Below, piece after piece: positions 1 to 8,770 of a stretch of DNA of 64,000 bases. The DNA comes from Luidia sarsii (lineage: Eukaryota; Echinodermata; Asteroidea; Paxillosida; Luidiidae), in the NCBI GenBank assembly GCA_949987565.1, contig OX465109.1, forward strand, positions 14,153,400-14,217,399. The letters run 5' to 3'. The notes beneath the pieces are model-generated. The model had not been told where the DNA came from. It saw only the letters and a list, made by a program, of their open reading frames with translations, and did not search any database. Each line of letters begins with the position of its first letter. The first letter of the stretch is position 1. Both the position numbers and the translations under genes were made by a program.

Positions 1-1579
1 CCAAGGACGTCCTCCACGGGGGCGTGGCTGCTCCCCCTTCCAAACTTAAATAATTTTTTTAAACTCTTTCCCATAGTTTAAAATTCGGAAAAAATGCATG
101 GATGTATTTTACTGACACCATAGTATTATTTGAAATAATAAAAACAAATTCCAAAATGCATTGCAGTTAAGAGACTAGCTCGGGAGGAGTTTTCTCACAC
201 GTTTCACAGCAGTTTGCTTCCGAGTTCTCGTCCTCATTTCGTCAACGCTCATTAACCTCCAGAGACACTTTTTTTCTTAGGATTTACATCCAGTTTGTAA
301 GGTATGTTTTTCTGTTTTCTGGTAGTGTTTTCCGTGATTCTTAACCATCGACATTGATCCGTTTACATTACGTTACTTACATGTACGTGTACATACATAT
401 TTCCTTCTTGCTGCCTGTGTCGTTTGAAGATTTATTAGGTGGCCCTTTGAGAAGCTACTCAGAAGTGATGTTTGCTAGGGTTTGATTATTCTTGTTGGAT
501 CATGTTGATAGGGGAAATATTGTTTGTTTTGGCTCTTAGTGGGACTACTTTTTTAGGGGTGTAGGCGTTGGAGGATTAGGATTAGGCAAGACCATGCACG
601 GATCAGTGGCGGAGTGATAATTTTTCTGGGGTTGTTTGTAATTCGTCCTTAGAAAAGTCTCTTTCAAGGTGTTTATTTTGCTGGGTTAACTTCCATTGAG
701 AAGTTGTAAGTTTCCTTATGCTAAGAAATTGGTTGTTTCTTGAAACGCGATCTTTCCATTGTGCATTGTCCTTATTAGTGTTTTTTGTTTATCATTTCAG
801 GTGTAAACGATACAGTTGTTGAATTTTTTCATTAAGAGAGTAAAAGGAAGCAACAACAGTACCGGTAATTTGCTCGTCCTCCCTCTCTTTATTACAACGT
901 GTTAAAGCCTGGAGTTTTTTGAGCCCACAACAATTATTAATGATTGAAAAGAGGAATTCTGATAATCATTTGCACCAAGTAGGTGTCATGAGCCAGCAGA
1001 GTGTGTTACCGTTTATTGCATGGTGCAGTTTGGATGCTGGTGCAGTTTGTGGGAGGTCAAAGGTTACAAAATTTGCTTGTTCTTGGCACATGTGTAGAAA
1101 CTCGCATATCGCATTGACAGGACGCACACGTTACACGGGTCGAAGTCTAACATGGCGACGTTCACACTAGAGGTAGTACTTTTAACCCAGGTTGAGATTC
1201 TCTACTAGAGTCAAACGCTCACAACCCACCTACTGAGCAGGGTTAGTTTCAACCCGAGCGCTTTAAATGGGTCGATGCCATGTTAAATCTTGTAGTGTGA
1301 ACAGGTCAGTAATTTTTTTAATGGGTCGGACTCGGGTCTAACCCAGAGAGTTTTTGTAGTATGAAAAGCGCTTATGCCATTTTTCTATTTGTTCAAAAGT
1401 TCCAGGTCAGCTTTTTCTTCAGCATAGTATTAAAGAAAAGCTGAAAAACCATCTCTGATCATCTGTTATAACAACAAAAACCCATGTTGCCCTGAAGGTA
1501 CCATTAACGTCATATTAAAATGCTTAAGACATACCCATGCCCCTCTCCCAGCCAGAAAATTCATTTTCTTACATATTAC
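1..1579. other. Non-coding stretch at window start; no gene recognised
   Basis: No exon with recognisable protein similarity and good splice sites was found on either strand. A block around 1161-1300 carries a TTCACACTA / TAGTGTGAA inverted motif pair typical of small DNA-transposon derivatives, but its ends could not be fixed. The remaining exons of the integrin gene (end of calf-1, calf-2, membrane segment, tail) should lie in this direction. None was identified here, so they are presumably beyond the window. Confidence 0.5.
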
Positions 1580-1684
1580 CTTTGCAAAGGGCATCAAGGG
1601 GTTGCCCAAGCCACAGTCAATGAAAGACCTGCTAAAATCATCAGCATACACAGGTTGACATTTCACATATAAAGCTTCTGTGGA
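1580..1684 (-). CDS. Integrin alpha subunit exon: second part of calf-1 domain
   Basis: This is a 35-codon internal exon, phase 0 at both ends. The acceptor is tttag before TCCACAG and the donor is AAAG|GTAATATG. It encodes a segment with two cysteines ending in DCGLGNPLMPFAK, which matches the conserved CDLGNP-type stretch of the integrin alpha calf-1 domain. It follows directly, in frame, from the exon at 2920-3064. Integrin alpha chains are type I membrane adhesion receptors that pair with a beta chain; calf-1 is part of the extracellular leg. A second acceptor ten bases downstream would break the frame, which is why this start was chosen. Splice sites, phase and family motif agree. Confidence 0.8.
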
Positions 1685-1821
1685 CTAAAACAATTAGAGA
1701 CACCACAAAACATGTCATTCCCAAATGTGTATCATTCTTTTGTGTTTTGAATTGATTTTGAATTACATGTCATTCAGAGGCACAATTAGACAAGCTACAA
1801 CTACTGGTATTCATTTCTCAT

Positions 1822-2115
1822 GAGCACATTTAAAAGTTGTGTTTCCAGTGGATTTTTGGGGGGATAGAAATTACCCATTTCAAGCCCAGTGGAAATTGCC
1901 AAGTTAACTTGGATGAATAACGTCCCACCTCTTTGGGATTCTTCCCCAGAAATGGTGTAGTCACCACCATGGGCATAACTGTGCTGTAGGACATATGTCC
2001 CCAAAATATGTCAGAGTGAATACTGAAGATTGTTTCAATGTTGTCTTTCAGTGAGCTGTTGGGATTGAAGTCTTCATCATCTTTGTAAACAACTTGGTCA
2101 GGATTTGAGGCTCTA
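1822..2115 (-). pseudogene. Decayed, out-of-order integrin calf-2-like exon
   Basis: After an acceptor-like polypyrimidine tract and AG, one frame reads SNPDQVVYKDDEDFNPNSS, which resembles the opening of the integrin alpha calf-2 domain (an SxPDxVxY pattern after calf-1). The similarity then appears to move to another frame (TYVLQHSY ... TLFIQVNL), implying at least one frameshift. The segment lies inside the intron between two calf-1 exons, where a calf-2 exon does not belong. It is best read as a relic of a duplicated or rearranged exon. A misassembly, or a chance exon-like stretch, cannot be excluded. Confidence 0.5.
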
Positions 2116-2239
2116 TCAGGGGGAGGGGGAAACAATCATTTCAGGGAGACATTTAGAATTATCACGAAAATGTCAGTAAGCAAGCAAATAAAGATGGACA
2201 AGAACAAACCCTTTCACATAAAGAAGATTTACACATTGG

Positions 2240-2632
2240 AATGAACCCACAATCTCGTTGAAAAAAAAGTCCAGTGCGAACACGGCTTTAGACTGCAAAG
2301 TAGCCTCCCCTGCAGGCAGTCAAATCTTGGAGACAATCGGCCCCAAACCAGCCTACAGATTGCAGTGAGGATAGTCTGATAGTGGATGGAATACCACTGC
2401 CTGTCTGACAACTATGCTGTGGGGCATCAAATACACGGTCTTCAATGGTCTGGCAATCCATGTGGCAACTGCGTTAAAACACATCTTTGTCATGCTACAT
2501 GTTACTTTGGGGTAGGCTGAAAAGAGTCTGCTTAAAATTTGGACAATAGAGATGTCCAGGTTCAGAGGGAACGTCACATACATGCAGCAACACCAGCGGC
2601 ACCCTGAATTTGAAGGACCTGGCACAAAGTGC
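2240..2632 (+). mobile_element. Old, degraded copy of the TTAA (piggyBac-type) MITE family
   Basis: The sequence aligns by eye with the 3' half of the MITE at 3386-4151. Shared stretches include the gcagtcaaatct block, the gtggcaact...tcaaaa block, the gctgaaaagagtct block and the terminal acctggcacaaagtgcttaa. It is much more diverged than the other copies and its left end is not recognisable. Its right TTAA (2633-2636) is also the left TTAA of the next small element. Confidence 0.6.
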
Positions 2633-2636
2633 TTAA

Positions 2637-2786
2637 CTCTTTCCGTACGGCGCGCCGATACATCGGCTCTGTAAACCGCTCTCTGTTGACGGAAAGCCGA
2701 TACATCGGCTCGCGTGTCCCATTGTTTCTAATATATTACTAAATTTATTCCGTACAGACATGCACATTAATTCCGTAGTGAAAGAG
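2637..2786. mobile_element. 150-bp TTAA-flanked MITE
   Basis: The element is flanked by TTAA at 2633-2636 and 2787-2790. Its ends are inverted: CTCTTTCCGTACGG on the left and CTCTTTCACTACGG read from the right, 12 of 14 matching. Internally it carries two copies of the palindrome GCCGATACATCGGC. TTAA target duplication is the signature of piggyBac-superfamily transposition. No coding capacity. Confidence 0.7.
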
Positions 2787-2919
2787 TTAAACTTCCAATT
2801 TGTTTCAAGTCCAATGTACACGTGACTTAAGACTGACCACTATATGTGAAACCAAATGATTTCACGTCTGTTGCTTTCTTTATTTACTGCTTTGTCTGAT
2901 CTATTTGTCTCTTTCTTAC

Positions 2920-3064
2920 CATGATTGATTCTACTCCTTCATAGACAATGGTGTCTGGATGTTCAATGACCAGTCTAGATTGGTGGGCCTCCTCTCCATA
3001 GTTAGTTATTTCAGTACTGATATAGATGATAGAATCCTCTCCCAAATAAATAATATCTTTGCCA
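2920..3064 (-). CDS. Integrin alpha subunit exon: first part of calf-1 domain
   Basis: This is a 145-nt exon that completes a split codon (AG|T) from the exon at 6378-6460 and ends in phase 0 at ATG|GTAAGAAAG. It encodes an IYLGEDS ... NYGEEAH ... RLVIEHP pattern. In integrin alpha calf-1 this is the strand pair with the I-Y-x-G-(D/E)-D and N-x-G-E-(D/G)-A-(Y/H) motifs. The acceptor is ttgttctag. Phase continuity with both neighbouring exons and the family motif make this one of the most secure exons in the window. Confidence 0.87.
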
Positions 3065-3385
3065 CTAGAACAAAATCAACAAGAAATTTATGAAAATAAA
3101 TACACATGTATATTCAAAAGAGTTATTGTAAATGCAAAAAAAATATATCTATCTTTTAGTTGATGGAGATGAAAATTATAAGGAAGCATTGAGGAAATGA
3201 ATGAGATATTTTTCAAAACAAAAACGGAAAATATTCTGTGGAAAATATAATTTTAATAAAAATAAGTGAAACCATGAATTAAATTCACAGGATTGAGCTA
3301 TCCAGTCCTTTGATGGTGGTCTTCCCAAATAGTCTATCTATCTTTTCCAGGGTAGGGGTGTCAGTCAGAAGCATTAAACTATTAA

Positions 3386-4151
3386 CCACTTCACGCTGGG
3401 CGGTTTTCAGCGCCGATGAGACCGCCATACGAGGGTTTTTGAACAATGCATCATTTTCAAATCTCACTAAAACAATCGGAACAATATATTTCTGTGAAAT
3501 AAATCAATAAGGGTATACTATGGGTACAATAGAGTTAAACCTGGCACAATTCGGACGTTGTTGTGGCTTCTGTCAAGAGTTTATCCGTTCGAAAAAGGGC
3601 CCTTTGTGCATCGACAATGGAGCGTAATGGACTTGTGTGGGTGTGTGTGTGTGGGGGGGTGTGGGGGTGTGTGTGTGGGGGTGTGTGTGTGGGGGGGGTG
3701 TGTGTGTGTTTGTACGGTGCTGTCAATCCCTGACCGCAGACTACAGCCTCCACTCCAGACAGTCAAATCTGTGAGTTGGTCGGCCACAACCGAGCATACA
3801 GATTGCGGTAAAGAATGTGGGGGGGGGGGGGTGGAATTCCAATGCCTGACCGACGACCGTTGGGCTGTGTGGATGCAAACACAATATCCCCGCATGCTTT
3901 CAGCGGCAGCGCACTATCCCTCGATCCTCCACAGTAAAAGTCCGACAATTGCACAATTACTGCTGCTAATCTTGCAATTCATGTGGCAACTTGCGTCAAA
4001 AAGGGTCTTTGTACTGATTCGTATTGCTTTGTTCTAAGCTGAAAAGAGTCTTTGTTTAAAATGTGGACAATAGTGGTGCCTGGGTCCGGAGGGCCCCGTC
4101 GCATAGTCAAGTCAACGGAGCTCCGGATTCGGAGTTCCTGACACGAAGTGG
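3386..4151 (+). mobile_element. TTAA MITE, piggyBac-type, copy 1 (766 bp)
   Basis: Flanked by TTAA at 3382-3385 and 4152-4155. The left terminus reads CCACTTCACGCTGGG and the right terminus ends in ACACGAAGTGG, inverted versions of the family end CCACTTCGCGCCGGG. It belongs to the same family as 25901-26603, 31654-32349, 52645-53140 and the old copy at 2240-2632. It carries an expanded GT/GGGT microsatellite and has no transposase. It sits in the integrin intron between the exons at 2920 and 6378. Confidence 0.85.
3638..3711 (+). repeat. GT/GGGT microsatellite inside MITE copy 1
   Basis: Alternating runs of TG and G tracts, expanded relative to the short (GT)n at the same place in the other MITE copies. 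It generates spurious Pro/Thr/His-rich or Cys/Gly/Val-rich open frames on both strands. Confidence 0.9.
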
Positions 4152-4155
4152 TTAA

Positions 4156-6377
4156 CAGCCATATCTCCAGCGATCATGTGCCTGTTTTGGGAGGCTTTTT
4201 TCAATTGAGATGCAAATGGAAGTTTTAAATCACACCAAGTGGTGATGCCGATTTTTCGATTTTAACAAAACAAATTAACGTACTAGAGATTTATCTCTGT
4301 TTGCAAACAGAACATAATGCTTTTCTGCATCTGGTTCAATTGGCAAAACTGCGATTCGAACCCATACCCTCCATTCCTACCCCAAAAAGCACACACACAT
4401 TTTGTCTATGAGACTTCATTATAATATTTTAAAAATCATAATAATTCTATTTTAAATCTCTAGCACAATGGTTAACTGACCACCAAATTTTGAGAAGATT
4501 GACCAATGGCTAAAATGTGTTTTAAAATCATGCATTTTGATGACATCATGATTGCATCATGTCATTTTGGCCAAGGAAGGTGTTTGTAAACTACATCCCC
4601 AATAAATATAAAATTAGAAATTAAAACAAATTCCCTCCGTTGGCCAAAAATATGCTCATTCAAATGTTACAATCTGAAAAGTTCTTGACCTCATTAAAAT
4701 TCATGAGATGACGTCACAATCAAATGATGGCAATTTTAGGATACCCCTTTTCCCAACTTAGATAGTGCAATGTGAACCCAATCAAAAGTGCACTTTTGCT
4801 ATAAATTGAGTTTTATTTTTGAAAAAGAATCAGAACAAAAACAATAGCTTTTCCGCTTTGCTGAAGTGGCGGAGAAGCTAACAAAAAGAACGACTTTTCC
4901 ACTTGGTGGAAAAGCTAATTCATGCATCTGACTGATGCCATCAACATGGCAGGCGAGTTGACTTATATGGTGGGCAGGCGGCCATTTAAGGGCTGGATAT
5001 TTCTGTGGTTCTCATTTCTGGCCGACCCATATTTTTGGCTCCGACTGAAGAAAAAAAACACCTTTTTTTTGCGCCGCCGACCCTGTCCAGAATGACATCA
5101 AGAAAATAAACAAACAATTTCTCGAGTAAAATTTTGCCAAAAGGCCTTAAGTATGACTTTGGCTTTGATGTAAATATAGCTACACACACACACAGTACGC
5201 GCATTTAATTTGCAAAAACCGCGTCTTAATGATTGGCTGCAGCTGCAGCTGCAGCCATATATGCATAAACATAGCAGCCGCTGTCTATACGCACAGCTAA
5301 AGCCATTCATTCGGATATGGCCATACATGTAGTGCCCGGCACCATGTGTATATAGGTACCCATAAGGCCCCATTACCACAGCATGTATGCTTTTACGGAA
5401 AAACAATTTACAGCATAGAATGGTCTCATTCAGTAGTTCATATTCTGTTGTATTAAACGATATGAAAAAGGAAACGTGACATGATGAAACTTGTATCGTG
5501 TTATGCCAAGCATATCTTGAAACCATTGAAAAACCAATGAATTGGAAATATCTCTAATTTAAGTCAAGAAGTACAGCTGTACTTGAAACGTACGGCCATG
5601 GATACAATGTTTTACTGGTAATTACAGCATTTTACATGTTGAATAAATGTGGAAAGAATTAGGCAATTTTAATTCAAAAGGTTGGAAAATGTGTGGTGGT
5701 CGGAAAAAGAGAAAATTCCGCCAGTTGTCAGGGAATCTTGAGTGCTGGGCGGGTTTTCCGGCACCGACCACCGTGGGCAGAACAATTTTAAAACAGTGAC
5801 CATTTCTCATCATTTCTTAAGTTTTTGTGTATTCAGCCGAAATTGTTTTTTCCAACCGAAATCCTTTTTTCTGACCGACTGACCCTCCCTCAAGGTGAAA
5901 AAAAATGAGAATCATAGAATAAAAAAGGGACTCCCTTATCATGAGTGGCTTTAATGATATACACAAACTCCTGATGCAATAATAGAAAGGGTAAAACAAA
6001 ATATCTTGGTTTGTAGAGCGTCCCTTCCTGCTTCTAAACTACAGTATGCTCAATCACACTAGTACTGACATAATAATGCTTGAATAAAGGGCTTTCACTA
6101 CTACTTTGGATTATGGTTAGCAAGGAAGGGCACCACAGTGGTGTTTTTATGGAAATAGATAGGTAGGCAGTTAAGAGAAATATGCAAATGTATTGCATCT
6201 ACAGGTACACATGTACATGTACCAGTATGTATTTGATTAAAGACCCTATACCTCTTGGGGACTGAATTACCGGTACCTTTGCAGATATGGTAGTTGATAC
6301 CAACTAAAACACATTTTTATCAATGACTTCATACCAGAGTTTATTAGTTTGCAGGCAGATCAATGCTGGACACTTAC
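4156..6377. other. Integrin intron sequence, no gene recognised
   Basis: AT-rich intron with no further exon supported by splice sites and protein similarity. A reverse-orientation B-box-like stretch (GGGTTCGAATC read on the minus strand, about 4351-4362) could be an old tRNA-derived SINE end, but no A box or clear borders were found. Confidence 0.5.
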
Positions 6378-6460
6378 CTTGGCAAAGAAAAGCTGGAATT
6401 CCAAATGGAGAGCTTTGATGTGCAAATGTCATCTGATCCACAGTCCCTAGCAAAACTAAT
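6378..6460 (-). CDS. Integrin alpha subunit exon: thigh/calf-1 junction with CGxDxxC motif
   Basis: This 83-nt exon starts in phase 0 and ends in phase 2 at CCAAG|GTAAGT. It encodes ISFARDCGSDDICTSKL. The DCGxDDxC motif is a hallmark of integrin alpha chains at the genu, where the thigh meets calf-1. The acceptor chosen is gagatag|ATTAG. A second AG ten bases downstream would give the wrong phase after the preceding exon, whereas this one restores the expected E-x-x-F-x-x-DCG spacing. The minus strand carries a strong donor. Confidence 0.85.
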
Positions 6461-7675
6461 CTATCTCAAACAAAATATCACACAACCAACATCAAATTAC
6501 AAGCAAGTTATACATGCTAATGTTGAAAATGCTTCTGTACTAAAGTTCTAAAAAAAAATCAGAGATTTTTAAAAGGCCTCACGATCACAATGAACAGAGC
6601 TGTTCTACTGATGATGGAAATACATAATTATGTAGTATACTGTCCTTGACACGTGTTTACATTTTATCCTGCAAGGTGGATCATATTCTGCAGTCAGAAA
6701 GGATCTGATACAAGCCGTCTTTACACTGGATTCTGATGCTGCATAGATTGCACATGGAGCAAAAAGGGAGCAGTCTCCAAAGGTGTTTCAAGTAGGTCAG
6801 TAATCATGCACACTAGAACTAGAATTAGTCCAGCCATGACGCATGAAAACCGATTGGACTCAACAAGATATGTACTGTACAGTACCCAGAATTCCACAAA
6901 CAATCCCAACTCTTCATCTGTAGAACTGCATTGTCTCATTCAACATTTTGCATTTTGCACAATCACCTTACAAACCACTTGCTGTTCAAAGTATATTTTT
7001 CATGCTACCGGTATTTTGCAGGGAGGGAATAAAATGCCTTCAGAAAAATATCAAATACAAACTGATTACTGGTACGTATGCCAAAAATCAACAGAAAGTA
7101 CGAACAGAAAAAAAATCAATGAAGTATTTTGAATAGCTTTGAAATGGCTTTCAAGTTTTGATGTACCTATGCAGGTACATTGTACCAATTTCTTGCTGAA
7201 TAAGCACACACATGGGTTGGCACCCACATTATTGATTACAGCATCGGCATAACAATGTTAATTTGTTGGTCCATCTACAGGTAAGGGCATTTTGTCTGAT
7301 CCTTCCTGAAATCCCTTGATTGCCTCGCAGGATCTGATCCAATTCTCATAGGATCCAGTGTAAACATGGTCACAGTTCTTAACACACACATACTAAAACA
7401 AGTATCAATTTTACATGGCATCACTTTTATAAGTAGCCTGTCTGGAAGTGTTTGATATACATTAAACTTGTGTTCTTCATTAGCTGTAAATCAAACAATC
7501 AGAAGTTTAAATGTAATGGAAAAGTGTTACCATTTTTGAGCATTTGTACAAATCTTTGAAGTAACGATCAAACAAAATAATGAGGAACGTGTTGCACATT
7601 GCCATGCCTTCAATAACCACTTGCAAAAACATCAAGTACAGGTTATCTAAATAGGAATCAACGGAGATGACTCAC
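6461..7675. other. Integrin intron, no gene recognised
   Basis: A 1.2-kb intron with a good donor (GAG|GTGAGT) on its upstream side and no protein-like exon or element border inside that I could support. Confidence 0.6.
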
Positions 7676-7798
7676 CTCTTTGCTGATAACATTTGGTTCT
7701 AACTTGTTCAATACTGGGGCTGCAGGTGACAAATTTTCACCAAGTTGATAGGACAATTGCACAGGAATGGGATTCAGAACATTTGTTGACAATGATCT
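7676..7798 (-). CDS. Integrin alpha subunit exon: thigh domain, C-terminal part
   Basis: This 41-codon exon is phase 0 at both ends, with acceptor cactctgcag|AGATC and donor AAAGAG|GTGAGT. It encodes a NPIPVQLSYQLGEN ... APVLNK pattern, corresponding to the TPIxLxLxYxL ... xPxLN block of integrin thigh domains. It joins in frame to the exon at 43032-43198, which is 35 kb away across the transposon-filled intron, and to the genu exon at 6378-6460. Motif, phase and splice sites agree. Confidence 0.87.
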
Positions 7799-8189
7799 CT
7801 GCAGAGTGGAAATGGTTGGGAACAAAGGAATAATGGAGATAAGAAACAGTCATCCTCTCGAGTAGTGCAAAGGTGGTGCAACGAAGGCAACCAAAAATGT
7901 AAACAAACAACAAACAGCTAGAAAATAATGCTTTATGGATTGCAGAATAAGGTTGCTTACATTATTACAACCCAGTTATACATCAGTCATAACCAAATAT
8001 CATTATCTGAAATATTTTGATATTTAAATCATGCAAAGTACAAATTCATGGATTTATGCATTCATTAATTTATGGTTAAATAATCTCCTTTTATGTTCTT
8101 ATATCAACACATGAATGAGTGTTACTACACTGAGACAATCCTAAACTTCAACACACAAAAATTAGTTCAAACATCTTAAATAAGATCTT

Positions 8190-8262
8190 GCATGGTGGGT
8201 GAAACAATATACGAGAAACCCGATGACGGCCTGAGCATACTGGCCGGAACGTTGAGTTATCA
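8190..8262 (+). ncRNA. Possible degenerate hammerhead-like motif of a Penelope-type element
   Basis: The core reads GAAACCCGATGACGGCC, then a loop, then GGCCGGAACGTTGAG. This resembles the minimal type of hammerhead (CUGAUGA, stem II, GAAAC) reported in Penelope-like elements. The GGCC/GGCC stem II is intact, but the core is off consensus at CCGATGA and GGAAC. It is followed by AGTTATCACCTGGG, sequence that I associate with such repeats from memory. No RT is adjacent. Activity is doubtful. Confidence 0.3.
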
Positions 8263-8439
8263 CCTGGGTTCCTTTCAGAACCATACCTCTTATTTAAGAG
8301 AACTTATACAAGGCGCCACCGCAAACACTCCTATATTGTTCAAACAATTTATTAATTTTTAAGAAATAAAATGTCCTCTGTTTAAAAATTCAGCAGTAGA
8401 CTGCAAAATATGAAATTAGATATAACATGATGTTTGTGT

Positions 8440-8770
8440 CAAGGAGAATCTAATTCAATGCAGGTTTGCCCTGCTCGACATAATAAGAACTGAGTGCTCA
8501 GTGATTTGCACAATGCCTGATGAAAACGTTTGGCAGCTCGGGCAGGATTCAAACCCGCGACTCCCACTTACATTATTCAAATCCGCCACACGACCTCAAC
8601 CAGCTCAGTGGTCAAGTGGTCAAGACTGCACTACAAAGCGGGAGTAGTGGGTACGAATCCCATCCAAGCTGCCTGAAATGTTTTCATCGGGCATCGGGCA
8701 AAGCACTGAGCACTCAGTGTGGATCATGTCAGGCAGGGCAAACCCTCATTGCAAATATGAAATTGATATA
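8440..8770. repeat. Foldback repeat with two inverted tRNA-like SINE heads
   Basis: The left arm (tttgccctgc ... cactgagtgctcagt ... cctgatgaaaacg ... cagctcgggcaggattcaaaccc) is the imperfect reverse complement of the right arm (ggtacgaatcccatccaagctgc ... ttttcatcggg ... agcactgagcactcagt ... caggcagggcaaac). The centre has B-box-like GGTACGAATCCC on the plus strand and GGTTTGAATCC on the minus strand, plus an A-box-like GCTCAGTGGTCAAG. Two tRNA-derived SINEs inserted head to head, or a single foldback element, would both explain it. Confidence 0.6.

Noticed and set aside
919..1170. 83-codon plus-strand frame
   Set aside because: No recognisable motif, no supporting splice or promoter signals, and composition like the surrounding non-coding DNA.
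3535..4037. Pro/Thr/His-rich and Cys/Gly-rich frames of 72-159 codons
   Set aside because: They are translations of the GT/GGGT microsatellite and other non-coding MITE sequence. The same frames recur in every MITE copy with frameshifts.
4340..4470. Possible tRNA gene or SINE on the minus strand (GGGTTCGAATC)
   Set aside because: A B-box-like stretch exists, but no cloverleaf with paired acceptor and anticodon stems could be formed, and no A box at the right distance.
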